Part shown: positions 27,053 through 36,330 of the stretch, piece after piece | Layout: every line of letters starts with the position of its first letter | Numbering within the stretch: position 1 is the first letter of the stretch | Source of the DNA: Rhizobium sp. CF080 | GTDB lineage: Bacteria > Pseudomonadota > Alphaproteobacteria > Rhizobiales > Rhizobiaceae | Assembly (NCBI RefSeq): GCF_000282095.2 | Contig: NZ_AKKC02000008.1 | Coordinates: 558,001-622,000, forward strand | Length of the DNA: 64,000 bases | Reading direction: 5' to 3' | Made by a program: the position numbers and the translations under genes | Notes under the pieces: generated by a model | What the model saw: the letters and a program-made list of their open reading frames with translations, nothing else | What the model was told of the DNA's origin: nothing | The model's database searches: none

Positions 27053-27970
27053 ATGGTCAGCCTCTCGCGAAAACTGCTTCCCTCCACCTCGGCGCTCGCC
27101 GCTTTCGATTCCGTCGCGCGGCTCGGCAGTTTCTCGGCGGCTGCGGAAGAGCTGTCGCTGACGCAAGGGGCAATCAGCCGACAGGTTTCAGGGCTGGAAG
27201 AGCAATTGGGCGTGCAGCTGTTCGACCGCACCAGCCGCGGCGTCGGCCTCACTTCGGCAGGGGCGGATTATGCCAAGGCGGTAGCGAACGCCCTGTCGCA
27301 GATCCGTTCGGCCTCGCTAGCCGTCATGACCAAACGGCATAGCGACCAGTTGAACCTCGCGATCCTGCCGACCTTCGGCACCCGCTGGCTGATGCCGCGC
27401 ATCCCGCAATTCGTCGCCAGGCACCCGGAGATCACGCTGAATTTCGCCACCCGCATCGGGGTCTTCGATTTCGACCGCGACGGGATCGACATGGCGATCC
27501 ATATCGGCCAGCCGGATTGGCCGGGGGCGGAATGCACCTTCCTGATGGAGGAAATGGTGGCGCCGGTTTGCTCGCCGGCCTTCCTCGCCGCGCATCCGAT
27601 CCGCAAGGGAGAGGACCTGTTGCGCCTGCCGCTGTTGCACATGGCCTCGCGGCCGGGCGCATGGAATCACTGGTTCGAGAGCCTCGGGGTCTCCGGCACG
27701 CCGTTGCAGGGCATGCGGTTCGAACAGTTCGGCAGCGTGGCGCAGGCCTGTATCGCCGGCTTGGGCGTGGCGCTGATGCCGCTGTTCCTGATCGACTCGG
27801 AGCTGGCGAGCGGCCAACTCGTCGAGGCTTTTCCACATCAGGTCAGAAGCACCAGCGCCTATTATGCAGTCGCGCCGATGAGCAAGGCGGATTTCCGGCC
27901 AGTGGTGGCATTCCGGGCGTGGCTGCTGGAGGAGATCGGGCGGTATCGGGAGGACGTGGTGGGGTGGTGA
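27053..27970 (+). CDS. LysR-family regulator (GcvA-like), likely regulator of gcdH
   Basis: A 305-residue LTTR. The HTH is at about residues 10-65 (ALAAFDSVARLGSFSAAAEELSL with TQGAISRQVSGLEEQLG), followed by a GcvA-type effector domain beginning near LNLAILPTFGTRWLMPRI. It is divergent from gcdH with an 84-bp shared promoter that contains the palindrome CGCTAGCG (26989-26996). LysR-gcdH pairs are frequent in proteobacteria, so activation of gcdH by a glutarate-pathway metabolite is a reasonable inference. Confidence 0.88.
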   Translation: MVSLSRKLLPSTSALAAFDSVARLGSFSAAAEELSLTQGAISRQVSGLEEQLGVQLFDRTSRGVGLTSAGADYAKAVANALSQIRSASLAVMTKRHSDQLNLAILPTFGTRWLMPRIPQFVARHPEITLNFATRIGVFDFDRDGIDMAIHIGQPDWPGAECTFLMEEMVAPVCSPAFLAAHPIRKGEDLLRLPLLHMASRPGAWNHWFESLGVSGTPLQGMRFEQFGSVAQACIAGLGVALMPLFLIDSELASGQLVEAFPHQVRSTSAYYAVAPMSKADFRPVVAFRAWLLEEIGRYREDVVGW

Positions 27971-28113
27971 GGCGGGATAGAGCCTTGCTCAAATTCATAT
28001 GTCTCTGAACTAAAGTATAAAACCCCCAATAATTCAGGTTGTATTTTTATCTTTCATACCTATGGTTGTTAATGGCTATTTTTGTTGACGATTGTTTGAC
28101 GTTGTGAGGGACT

Positions 28114-28794
28114 ATGAAAATAACTCTTAGAAATGCTGTGATCGCTATAATATTTACATGTGGATCTGTAGTTGCGCATGCTTCTAGTGGTGATGCCTCC
28201 GTAAATGGAGATCTTAACAAAGAGCTCAGCTCTTTCGAGCGGATCGATGATCTATGGCTGCCGGTGGACAAGGAAACCAAATCAGTAGCCAAACGTTATC
28301 GAAACGCAGAGCGTATGGTCGCTCGGTGCAAGCGGGGCACGTGGAGTGTATTTTTCGAAAGTTCTTTTGTTGACCTGGATAAATCTCGAAAAGAGCTGGA
28401 AAAAAGCCATAGCTTAATCAAGGCTTCTCATAAATCTGCGTTGACATCGATGAGCGGCCATAGGCGTTCACTTGCTATATTGGAGGGAGGATATAATTCG
28501 AAAGGCAAAGATGAAGCTTATTGGACCAAAAAGAATGATATCATAACGAAAATGGCGTTGGAATATCGCGACATTATAACGAATTCCGTCATTCCTGCAT
28601 ACGAGTTGTACAATGAAGGTATTGATGCACTATCTGAAGCTTATTCGGATTACGCTAGCGATTGTCTGGGTGTGATTCCATTAAAACCTGGGCGAGACAT
28701 TCTTGAGGCGGTCCTGGCCAAAGTTGATATCGTCGGTGGAATAGCGACAAAAATCGTCGATTTGCTGCCGAAGTCAATTGTCAAGAAAGAATGA
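28114..28794 (+). CDS. AT-rich secreted hypothetical protein
   Basis: A 226-residue protein that I do not recognise. A signal peptide (MKITLRNAVIAIIFTCGSVV then AHA-SS, cleavage near residue 24) predicts export. The mature part is charged and mostly helical in appearance, with two Cys residues and a Lys/Glu-rich middle (about residues 85-115). The gene and its upstream 140 bp are much more AT-rich than every neighbour and use codons such as ATA, TTA and AAA freely, a sign of horizontal acquisition or foreign origin. It is followed head-on by the amidase gene 38 bp away. No mobile element is visible around it. Confidence 0.7.
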   Translation: MKITLRNAVIAIIFTCGSVVAHASSGDASVNGDLNKELSSFERIDDLWLPVDKETKSVAKRYRNAERMVARCKRGTWSVFFESSFVDLDKSRKELEKSHSLIKASHKSALTSMSGHRRSLAILEGGYNSKGKDEAYWTKKNDIITKMALEYRDIITNSVIPAYELYNEGIDALSEAYSDYASDCLGVIPLKPGRDILEAVLAKVDIVGGIATKIVDLLPKSIVKKE

Positions 28795-28832
28795 CCGCAT
28801 GGCCGTCATTCCAAAAGAGCGGCAGTCTACAC

Positions 28833-30260
28833 CTAAAGCTTCGGCCTTCTCCTCAACCAATCCGTCGCCGCCTCATAAGCCAGCGCCAGTTCCAGGACAG
28901 CCTTATCTCCTCTCGGCCGCCCAATGATCTGAATGCCGTTCGGCAAACCATTTGTCCCAAACCCGGCGGGCATGGCCGCGACCGGCAGGCCGGCCATCGA
29001 GGCGGGGATCACGACTTCCATCCAGCGGTGATAGGTGTCCATCGTCCGTCCGGCGATTTCCTTCGGCCAATGGGTGTCGGCATCGAAGGGGAAGACCTGG
29101 GCGGCGGGGAGGATCAGGTAGTCGTAGCGGTCGAACGTCGTCAGCAGATACTGATACCAGGCGCTGCGGCGCTTGGAGGCGAAATGCACCTCGCGTGCGG
29201 TCATGTCGAGCCCGCGCTCGATTTCCCAGATGATCTCGGGCTTCATCTTCGCGCGCTTGGCCGGGTCGTCGTAGTTGTCACGCATGCCGCTTGCGGTAAG
29301 CCAACTGCGTAGGGTCGTCCAGGAGCGCCAGACGTCAGCCATGTCGAAGTCCGGCACGACGTCATCGACCGTGCAGCCGATCCTTTCGAAGACCGGCAAC
29401 GTCGCCCGGCAGAGTTCCAGCACGCCCGGTTCGAAAGGCAGGTAACCGCCGAGATCGCCGAGCCAGGCAATGCGGGCGCCGGAGAAATCGCGGTCTTCCC
29501 GCGGCATCAGGTCTTCGGTCGGCAAGGACAGCGGATCGCGCGGATCGTAACCGGCTTGCGTCGAGAGCAGGGCGGCGACGTCGCGCACCGTGCGGCCCAT
29601 CGGTCCGAGCACCGAAAGCTGGCCTAAGAAGTTTTCGGGCTTCAGGGAGGAGGGGACGCGGCCGAAGCTCGGGCGGAAACCGACGACATTGTTGAAGGCG
29701 GCGGGGTTGCGCAGCGAGCCCATCTGGTCGCTGCCGTCGGCAATTGGCAGGAGATGCGCCGAAAGGGCGGCTGCCGCACCGCCGCTCGATCCGCCGACGG
29801 TTTTCGACAGGTCGTAGGGGTTTCTGCTGACGCCGTGGACGGGATTGTAGCTCTGCGAACCGAGCCCCTGTTCCGGCGTGTTGGTCTTGCCGATGATGAT
29901 TGCGCCGGCCGCCCGGATGCGCTCGACCATCACCTCGTCCTTGTCGGGCACGAAATCGACAAAGATCGGCGAGCCGTAGGTGCAGCGGATGCCCTTGACC
30001 TCGCAGAGATCCTTGATGGCGATCGGTATTCCGTGCATCCAGCCGCGTGATATGCCGGAAGCAAGCTCGACGTCGCATGCGGCGGCCTCAGCCAGGAGTT
30101 CGTCCCGGCCGCGCAGGCTGACGATCGCGTTGATCGCCGGATTGAGCCTGTCGATCCGGTCGAGATAGGCCGTCATCACTCCCACGCAGGAGACCCGGCC
30201 GTCATGAATCGCTTCCGAAAGGGCTGTCGCCGAAAGCCCGGTGATCTCGTCGTCGTGCAT
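28833..30260 (-). CDS. Amidase (amidase signature family)
   Basis: A 475-residue serine hydrolase of the amidase signature family. The Ser-cisSer-Lys triad can be placed: Lys83 in IPIAIKDL, Ser158/159 in VGGSSGGAAAAL, and the nucleophile Ser182 in SDQMGSLRNPAAF. The substrate is not predictable; family members hydrolyse aliphatic and aromatic amides or Glu-tRNA. It lies alone on the minus strand, back to back with the LacI-led purine operon (153-bp gap), so regulation by the same operator region is possible. Confidence 0.9.
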   Translation of the reverse strand: MHDDEITGLSATALSEAIHDGRVSCVGVMTAYLDRIDRLNPAINAIVSLRGRDELLAEAAACDVELASGISRGWMHGIPIAIKDLCEVKGIRCTYGSPIFVDFVPDKDEVMVERIRAAGAIIIGKTNTPEQGLGSQSYNPVHGVSRNPYDLSKTVGGSSGGAAAALSAHLLPIADGSDQMGSLRNPAAFNNVVGFRPSFGRVPSSLKPENFLGQLSVLGPMGRTVRDVAALLSTQAGYDPRDPLSLPTEDLMPREDRDFSGARIAWLGDLGGYLPFEPGVLELCRATLPVFERIGCTVDDVVPDFDMADVWRSWTTLRSWLTASGMRDNYDDPAKRAKMKPEIIWEIERGLDMTAREVHFASKRRSAWYQYLLTTFDRYDYLILPAAQVFPFDADTHWPKEIAGRTMDTYHRWMEVVIPASMAGLPVAAMPAGFGTNGLPNGIQIIGRPRGDKAVLELALAYEAATDWLRRRPKL

Positions 30261-30389
30261 CGCTCTTCCCTCATGAATATCCGAGGATTTCCACTGGTGG
30301 AGGTCGAGGAGTCAAGGCAGGATGTGGGGATAGCGTCGGCCCACAATTACAAACGACTCGACAAAGCCTTTTGAGCAAAGTATTCGTGC

Positions 30390-30401
30390 TTAAACGTTTA
30401 A
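30390..30401. promoter_or_regulatory. LacI-family operator palindrome
   Basis: TTAAACGTTTAA is a perfect 12-bp palindrome with the central CG typical of LacI/PurR-type operators. It lies 12 bp before the lacI-type start codon, where binding would repress the regulator and the downstream operon, and possibly the divergent amidase. Confidence 0.7.
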
Positions 30402-30413
30402 TCAGAGCATCCT

Positions 30414-31496
30414 ATGGCTTCACCTCGTCCCGGACCCAACATGAGCGCGATCGCCGCCGCCCTCGGCGTGTCGGCCGCGACCGTGTCGAATGCGCTTTCC
30501 GGCAAGGGACGCGTATCGCCGGAGCTTATCGAGAAGGTGCGTTCCAAGGCAAGCGAACTGGGTTACGTGCCGAGCCTGACCGCGCGGGCGCTGCGCACCG
30601 GCCGTACCGGCGTGCTCGGCCTCGTGTTGCCTGACATCGCCAATCCTCTCTTCCCGCAGATCGCCCAGGCGATCGAGAACGCCGCCTCGAATGCTGGCTA
30701 TGGCGTGCTGATCGCCGACTCCCGTGGCGACATCGCTGCCCAGACGGAGGCGATCGGCAGGCTTCTCGAACGCGGCGTGGACGGCATGGTCATCGTTCCC
30801 CGGCGTGGCACGCGGATTGCCGATGTCGGCTGTCCGGTCGCGGTCATCGATACGCCTTCCACGCCCGGCAACACGGTTGCCGCCGACCACTGGGAGGGCG
30901 GGGCGCAGATGGGCCGGCATCTCGCAGCGCTCGGCCACGCCAAGGTCCTGCTGATCGGCACCAGTGTATCCTCGAACGTGCAGAACGACCGCATCGGCGG
31001 GCTGAAGGCCGGGCTCGGCGCCCGCGTCGAATGCGATACGATGTGGATCGAAAGGGTCGAGGCGGTTTCAGGCGAAGGCTGCCCGCTCGGTCTTGCGGAG
31101 AAGGCCGCGGCCGGTTTCACGGCTTTTGCGGCGGTTTCCGATCTTTCGGCGCTTCGGGCACTGACGGAGCTGCAGCGCGCCGGTATCGGCGTGCCGGAAA
31201 TGGTCAGCGTCACCGGTTTCGACGATCTCATCTGGTCGGCAGTCGTCACGCCGGCGCTTACCACCGTGCGCATGGACATGGCCGTTATCGCCGATCTGGC
31301 GATTGCGGCCCTCATCCGCGTAATCGAATCCGAGGGCGAAGAGGAGGAGGCCGCCGGCAAGGTGACCTCCGAGATCGACCGGGTCCCGATGCAGCTCATC
31401 GTGCGCCAGTCCACGGGTGCTCCGCACGCCGACGGCGTGCCGAATTTACATGCCAGAACCCCAAACAAGCCGACAGCAGGAGAACTCAAGCCATGA
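30414..31496 (+). CDS. LacI-family transcriptional regulator of the nucleoside/purine operon
   Basis: A 360-residue LacI/PurR-type regulator. The HTH comes first (MSAIAAALGVSAATVSNALS with GRVSPELIEKVRSKASELGY), followed by a hinge and a periplasmic-binding-type sugar/nucleoside-sensing core starting at LGLVLPDIANPLFPQIAQAIE. The C-terminal about 35 residues are Pro/Thr-rich. The start ATG 30414 is weakly supported; ATG 30441 would remove nine residues. Its stop overlaps the start of the binding-protein gene (ATGA), so regulator and transporter are co-transcribed. Confidence 0.9.
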   Translation: MASPRPGPNMSAIAAALGVSAATVSNALSGKGRVSPELIEKVRSKASELGYVPSLTARALRTGRTGVLGLVLPDIANPLFPQIAQAIENAASNAGYGVLIADSRGDIAAQTEAIGRLLERGVDGMVIVPRRGTRIADVGCPVAVIDTPSTPGNTVAADHWEGGAQMGRHLAALGHAKVLLIGTSVSSNVQNDRIGGLKAGLGARVECDTMWIERVEAVSGEGCPLGLAEKAAAGFTAFAAVSDLSALRALTELQRAGIGVPEMVSVTGFDDLIWSAVVTPALTTVRMDMAVIADLAIAALIRVIESEGEEEEAAGKVTSEIDRVPMQLIVRQSTGAPHADGVPNLHARTPNKPTAGELKP

Positions 31497-32530
31497 CAAT
31501 ACAAGCCATGAACAAGGTCATTCTCGCATCGGGCGCTGCCCTGATGCTCACCGTGGGTGCCGCCGAGGCGCAGCAGAAGACGCTGACGATTTCCGTCTAT
31601 GCGCTCGCCCAGGACGAATACAAGCAGATCGTCTACGATCCCTTCGAGAAGATCTGCGGCTGCAAGCTGGTCGTCGAGACCGGCAACAGCGTCGAGCGCC
31701 TCGCCAAGATGGAGGCCAACAAGGCCAACCCGGTCGTAGACATGGCCGTCATCTCGATGGCAGACGCGCTGGCTGCCTCGCGCGCCGGCCTGATCGACAA
31801 GGTCGACACCTCGAAGCTCTCCAACTTCGGCAAGCTTTATGACGTGGCCAAGGATCCGAACAAGGACGGCATGAGCGTCGGCTACACGTTCTACGCCACC
31901 TCGATCGCCTATCGTTCCGACAAGATGAAGATCGACAGCTGGGCCGATCTCCTGAAGCCGGAATATGCAAGCCATGTCGCATGGCCGAACGTCACCACCA
32001 ACCAGGGCCCGCCGGCGCTCTACATGCTGGGCCTGGCTCTCGCCAAGGACACGGCTGACCTGAAGGCCCCGATCGAAGCGGTCGGCGCCAAGAAGGCCGA
32101 AATCGTCACCTTCTACGAGAAGTCCTCGCAGCTCGTGCAGCTGATGCAGCAGGAAGAAATCTGGGCCGCGCCGATCGGCCGCTTCACCTGGGCGCCCTTC
32201 ACCAAGCTCGGCTTCCCGATCGCCTGGGCCATGCCGAAGGAAGGTCAGACCGGCGGCATGAATGTCATGGTCGCCACCAAGGGTTCGAAGAACAAGGACC
32301 TGGCGCTGCAGTTCATGGACTACTGGATCTCCACCGAAGTCCAGACCAAGCTCGCCGAAAAGCTGATCGACAGCCCGGCCAACAAGGACGTCAAGCTGTC
32401 CGACGCGATCGCCAACAACCTCACCTATGGCGAGGAAACGGCCAAGAGCCTGAAGCTGATTCCGTCTGCTGTCGCTCTCGACAACCGCGCCGGCTGGATC
32501 AAGACCTGGAATGAGAAGGTGGGGCAGTAA
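31493..32530 (+). CDS. ABC transporter substrate-binding protein (spermidine/iron-type fold) in purine operon
   Basis: A 345-residue extracellular solute-binding protein related to the PotD/FbpA/thiamine-binding group. The signal peptide ends near GAAEAQQ (about residue 25). The mature protein contains LTISVYALAQDEYKQIVYDPFE and VDMAVISMADALAAS, with the C-terminal LALQFMDYWISTEVQ typical of the fold. ATG 31493 follows CAGGAGAA. The family usually carries polyamines, ferric iron or thiamine, but the operon encodes nucleoside hydrolase and adenine deaminase, so a nucleoside or purine is the likelier ligand. Confidence 0.88.
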   Translation: MTIQAMNKVILASGAALMLTVGAAEAQQKTLTISVYALAQDEYKQIVYDPFEKICGCKLVVETGNSVERLAKMEANKANPVVDMAVISMADALAASRAGLIDKVDTSKLSNFGKLYDVAKDPNKDGMSVGYTFYATSIAYRSDKMKIDSWADLLKPEYASHVAWPNVTTNQGPPALYMLGLALAKDTADLKAPIEAVGAKKAEIVTFYEKSSQLVQLMQQEEIWAAPIGRFTWAPFTKLGFPIAWAMPKEGQTGGMNVMVATKGSKNKDLALQFMDYWISTEVQTKLAEKLIDSPANKDVKLSDAIANNLTYGEETAKSLKLIPSAVALDNRAGWIKTWNEKVGQ

Positions 32531-32565
32531 GGGCTGGCCGAACCATAATAAGACCCCGCCCCAAA

Positions 32566-32692
32566 CCCCTCCCCACAAGGGGGAGGGGCTTAACCTGCCG
32601 CGCCCTCGCAGCTTGAATTGGGCGAGATGGTGCCACGAGTTTTCTCCCCCCTTGTGGGGGAGATGGCCGGCAGGCCAGAAGGGGTTTTTTTT
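32566..32692. repeat. RIME-related palindromic element, copy 2
   Basis: Two G/C-run hairpins occur in the 206-bp gap between binding protein and permease. One is CCCCTCCCC-acaag-GGGGAGGGG (32566-32588). The other is TCTCCCCCCTTGTGGGGGAGA (32643-32663), followed by TGGCCGGCAGGCCAGAAGGGG and a T-run. The second half matches the RIME left end. The two copies elsewhere in the window have full 131-bp structure; this one is a diverged variant. Confidence 0.75.
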
Positions 32693-32736
32693 ACAACACC
32701 CTCCGCTTGGCGCGGGGGCGCAGGAGAAGACGACCA

Positions 32737-33579
32737 ATGTTCCAGAACAGGACTGAAGCGCTGGCACTTGCGCTGCCGGCCGCGATCTTCGCGGCGGCGG
32801 TGTTTCTCGTGCCTGTCGTGATCCTGCTGTCCGATGGATTTCGCGTGCCGACCGGCGGCTGGACGATTTCCGCCTATACGGATTTCTTCTCCAATTCGCT
32901 GAACCAGGCCGTCTTCCTGCGTACGTTGCGGCTAGGCGCCCTGGTCACGATCGCCTCGGCTGTGATCGGTTATGCTGCGGCGTTTGCGATCGTCAGCCTG
33001 GAGCCTGGCGCCAAGGGCAAGGTCACAGGCCTCGTGGTGCTGCCGCTGATGATCTCGCCGGTCGCCCGCACCTATGCCTGGATCGTCATCCTCGGCCGCA
33101 CCGGCATCGTCAACCAGGCTTTCCAGGCGCTCGGCATCACCGAAGCGCCGCTGCGCATCCTGTTTTCCGAGACGGCTATTTTCATCGGCCTGCTGCAGCT
33201 CTTCCTGCCGCTGATGATCATCTCGCTGATCTCGGCGCTTGAGAACATGCCGAAGGACGCCATTCCGGCGGCCCGGGTGCTCGGCGCCAACTGGTTCCAG
33301 GTGTTCTGGAAGGTCGTGCTGCCGCTCACCAAGGAAGGCCTCGTGATCGGCGGCACGCTGGTCTTCACCGGTTCGCTGACCGCCTATATCACCCCCGCCA
33401 TCCTCGGCGGCTCCAAGGTGCTGATGCTCGAAACACTGCTCTACCAGCAGGTTGCGGTCTCCAACAATTTCGTCGCGGCAAGCGTCATCGCCTTCATCCT
33501 GATCGTCATGAGCTTTGCCGCCAACATCCTTCTCAAGCGAGTCGCCACGGCGCGCAACAAGCAGAGGAGCCAGGCATGA
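32737..33579 (+). CDS. ABC transporter permease (PotB-like)
   Basis: A 280-residue binding-protein-dependent permease of the spermidine/iron type. It has six hydrophobic segments and the coupling loop IPAARVLGANWFQVFWKVVLP. ATG 32737 follows CAGGAGA; the frame continues upstream into the RIME element but this is not protein-like. The stop overlaps the next permease start. Confidence 0.9.
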   Translation: MFQNRTEALALALPAAIFAAAVFLVPVVILLSDGFRVPTGGWTISAYTDFFSNSLNQAVFLRTLRLGALVTIASAVIGYAAAFAIVSLEPGAKGKVTGLVVLPLMISPVARTYAWIVILGRTGIVNQAFQALGITEAPLRILFSETAIFIGLLQLFLPLMIISLISALENMPKDAIPAARVLGANWFQVFWKVVLPLTKEGLVIGGTLVFTGSLTAYITPAILGGSKVLMLETLLYQQVAVSNNFVAASVIAFILIVMSFAANILLKRVATARNKQRSQA

Positions 33580-34358
33580 CGCTGCGCAGCCTCTTCATCC
33601 CGATCACGCTTCTTCTGGTGATCGCCTTCCTGATCGGGCCGTTCCTGATCATCGTCGCCGCCTCCTTCTCTGCCGGCGAGACGCTTGCCTTCCCGCCGCA
33701 GGGCTTTTCGCTGCGCTGGATCGCAAAGGTCTTCACGGTCGAGAGTTTCCGCGCCTCGTTCGGCATGTCGCTGTTTCTGGCGATCGGCGGCACGGCGGCA
33801 GCACTCATCCTCGGCATCCCAGCTTCCTATGCCCTGTCGCGCTACAAGCTGCCGGGAGCGGAGATCGTCCGCACCGTGGTCTCGGCGCCCATCATCGTGC
33901 CAGGAATCATCGTGGGCCTGGCCCTGCTGCGTTACATCGTCGTGCCCTTCCAGGTCGGTATCACGCTGGCGCTGTTCCTCGCCCATACCGCGCTGGTCCT
34001 GCCCTATGCGGTGCGGGTCGTCTCGGCGAGCCTCGACAACCTGCGCTCCGATATCGAGGAAGCGGCCGTGCTTCTGGGTTCCTCGCGACTCGGTGCCTTT
34101 TTCCGTGTGGTGATGCCGAACATCCGCGGCGGCATCATGTCGGCCTTCATCCTCGGCTTCGTCACCAGCTTCAACCAGGTGCCAGTGTCGCTGTTCCTCT
34201 CGGGGCCTGGCGTGCGCACCCTGCCGGTCGACATGATCGCCTATATGGAAATCGTCTTCGATCCGTCCGTCGCAGCGCTCTCTTCGCTGCTCGCCTTCCT
34301 CTCCATCGGCATCGTTTTTGTTGCCGAACGTTTCCTGGGGTTCTCCCGCTATGTCTGA
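33576..34358 (+). CDS. ABC transporter permease (PotC-like)
   Basis: A 260-residue second permease with six TM segments and the coupling loop IEEAAVLLGSSRLGAFFRVVMP. It overlaps the preceding permease by 4 bp and the ATPase gene by 8 bp, as expected for subunits made in fixed ratio. It forms the heterodimeric channel with the previous gene product. Confidence 0.9.
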   Translation: MTLRSLFIPITLLLVIAFLIGPFLIIVAASFSAGETLAFPPQGFSLRWIAKVFTVESFRASFGMSLFLAIGGTAAALILGIPASYALSRYKLPGAEIVRTVVSAPIIVPGIIVGLALLRYIVVPFQVGITLALFLAHTALVLPYAVRVVSASLDNLRSDIEEAAVLLGSSRLGAFFRVVMPNIRGGIMSAFILGFVTSFNQVPVSLFLSGPGVRTLPVDMIAYMEIVFDPSVAALSSLLAFLSIGIVFVAERFLGFSRYV

Positions 34359-35376
34359 CGCGTCCTATCTCTCGCTCGAAAAGCTGACGCTCGCCTATGG
34401 CGATTCCGTCGCCGTCGCCAACCTCGATCTCAACATCCGCAAGGGCGAGCTGATCGCGCTTCTCGGCCCGTCGGGCTGCGGCAAAACGACGACGATGCGG
34501 GCGATCGCGGGCCTGCTGGCGGTCAAGAGCGGTCATGTCCGCCTCGACGGCGCCGACATCACCCGCGTTCCCGCCAACAAACGCGCCGTCGGCCTGATGT
34601 TCCAGTCCTACGCGCTGTTCCCGCATCTCTCCGTCTACGAGAACGTCGCCTTCGGGTTGAAGCTCAAGGGCATGCGTGGGCCGGAGCTCGAGACCAAGGT
34701 CCAGTCCGGCCTCAAGTCTGTCGGTCTGTCCACCTTCGCGAACCGCAAGCCGGCCGAGCTTTCCGGCGGCCAGCAGCAGCGCGTCGCACTCGCCCGTTCG
34801 ATGGTGATGGAGCCGAAGGTGCTGCTGCTCGACGAGCCGCTCTCTAACCTCGACGCCCGGCTGCGGCTGGAAATGCGCACCGAACTGCAGCGTGTCCAAA
34901 AGGAGACGGGCGTGACGATGATCTTCGTCACTCACGACCAGGCCGAAGCTTTGGCGCTCGCCGACCGCATTGTGGTCATGAAGAGCGGTAAGATAGAGCA
35001 GATCGGTTCGCCGGAAGACATCTACAACCGCCCGACATCGTCCTTCGTTGCGGATTTTGTCGGGTTCGAAAACATTTTCCCGCTCGAAAACGGAAAGATG
35101 AAGACCAGTGCAGGTCTCATCGATCTCTCGGGCAAGCCCCCTTCAGCGGCGGGTCTTGCCTGGCGGCCGCGTATGGTGTCCCTGGGGACAGGTCCTTTCC
35201 AGGGCACCGTGCGCGGTACATCCTTTGCCGGCGACAGCAGGGAATACCTGCTCGACACCTCGCTCGGCCCGATCAAGGCCGAGGTGGAGGCGAGCCAGCC
35301 GGCGCATGCGCTGGGTGCCGACCTGTTCTTCGATCTGCCGCCCGAAAAAGCTGCGCCGCTCCTGCGGTTCGTGTAA
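34351..35376 (+). CDS. ABC transporter ATP-binding protein (PotA-like)
   Basis: A 341-residue ATPase. Walker A is GPSGCGKTT, the Q-loop MFQSYALFPHLSV, the signature LSGGQQQRVALARSM, Walker B VLLLDEPLSNLDA and the switch His in FVTHDQAEALAL. A C-terminal TOBE-type domain starts near residue 240. The order binding protein, two permeases, ATPase is that of spermidine- or iron-type importers. The nucleoside hydrolase follows after 12 bp. Confidence 0.92.
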   Translation: MSDASYLSLEKLTLAYGDSVAVANLDLNIRKGELIALLGPSGCGKTTTMRAIAGLLAVKSGHVRLDGADITRVPANKRAVGLMFQSYALFPHLSVYENVAFGLKLKGMRGPELETKVQSGLKSVGLSTFANRKPAELSGGQQQRVALARSMVMEPKVLLLDEPLSNLDARLRLEMRTELQRVQKETGVTMIFVTHDQAEALALADRIVVMKSGKIEQIGSPEDIYNRPTSSFVADFVGFENIFPLENGKMKTSAGLIDLSGKPPSAAGLAWRPRMVSLGTGPFQGTVRGTSFAGDSREYLLDTSLGPIKAEVEASQPAHALGADLFFDLPPEKAAPLLRFV

Positions 35377-35388
35377 GGAGCGGCTGAC

Positions 35389-36330
35389 ATGGGTATCTGG
35401 ATCGACACCGACATGGGCTTTGACGACATCGCCGCGATCATGGTCGCGGCGCATGCGGGGCTTGGCATAGACGGCGTTTCCCTGGTCTTCGGCAATGCGC
35501 CGCTCGACCACGTCCGCCACAATGCGGCGGGCGCGGCATCGGCCTTCGTCTGGCCGTTCCCGGTGCATGCCGGCCGCGCCGCACCGGTGCTGGCCAGGCT
35601 GGAGACCGCGACCAACATTCTCGGCAAGACCGGCATTCCGACCGCCGGCCAAGCCCTGCCGGAAGCCCCGGATACGTTCCATACCGACGCATTCGAAGCG
35701 CTCTGTGCCTGGCTTGAAAAGGGTAAAGGTGATGGCGAAGAGCAGGGCGAGCGCCGCATCATGGCGCTCGGGCCGCTCACCAATATCGCGGCGGTGGTAC
35801 TCGCCCGGCCGGATCTTGCGGCCAAGATCACCGATCTCACGTGGATGGGCGGCGGTGTCACCACCGGCAACCACACGGCGTCCGCCGAGTTCAACGCCTT
35901 TGCCGATCCGGAAGCGCTGGCGATCGTGCTCGCCCACCAGATCCCGCTGCGGATGGTCGATCTTGATCTCTGTCGCAAGGTGCTTTGCGCTCCCGACGAC
36001 GTCGCTCCGATCCGGGCTGCGGGCGGGCGCAATGCAGAACTGGTCGCCGATCTGCTGGCCGGTTTCGTCGCCATCGCCACCAGCCGCGGCCGTCCGGCCA
36101 TGGCGCTATACGATGCGGTCGCGGCCGTCGCCTTCGTGTTTCCGGAACACGTCACCTGGCGCGAGGCGCGCATCGATATCGAACTTTCCGGGACGCTGAC
36201 GCGCGGCCGCACGGTCGTCGAGACGCGCACTGGCCGGGGCGAATTCAATGCCACCTACGGCGTCGATATCGACGTCGAAAAGGCGAAGGCGGTCATTCTC
36301 GAGACTTTGCATGCGGAGGCGAGCTGGTGA
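35389..36330 (+). CDS. Nucleoside hydrolase
   Basis: A 313-residue inosine/uridine-preferring nucleoside N-ribohydrolase. The N-terminal Ca-binding signature DTDMGFDD (residues 6-13) carries the metal Asp residues; GNAPLDHVRHNAAGA and the LGPLTNIAAVV stretch are family marks, and NAFADPEAL/DL..C occurs in the core. It cleaves ribonucleosides to base and ribose. With the adenine deaminase and phosphoribosyltransferase it gives a complete salvage route for an imported nucleoside. Its stop overlaps the deaminase start. Confidence 0.92.
   Translation: MGIWIDTDMGFDDIAAIMVAAHAGLGIDGVSLVFGNAPLDHVRHNAAGAASAFVWPFPVHAGRAAPVLARLETATNILGKTGIPTAGQALPEAPDTFHTDAFEALCAWLEKGKGDGEEQGERRIMALGPLTNIAAVVLARPDLAAKITDLTWMGGGVTTGNHTASAEFNAFADPEALAIVLAHQIPLRMVDLDLCRKVLCAPDDVAPIRAAGGRNAELVADLLAGFVAIATSRGRPAMALYDAVAAVAFVFPEHVTWREARIDIELSGTLTRGRTVVETRTGRGEFNATYGVDIDVEKAKAVILETLHAEASW

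Noticed and set aside
30698..32767. 689-codon minus-strand open frame
   Set aside because: It runs through the LacI gene, the binding protein and the RIME element; not protein-like.
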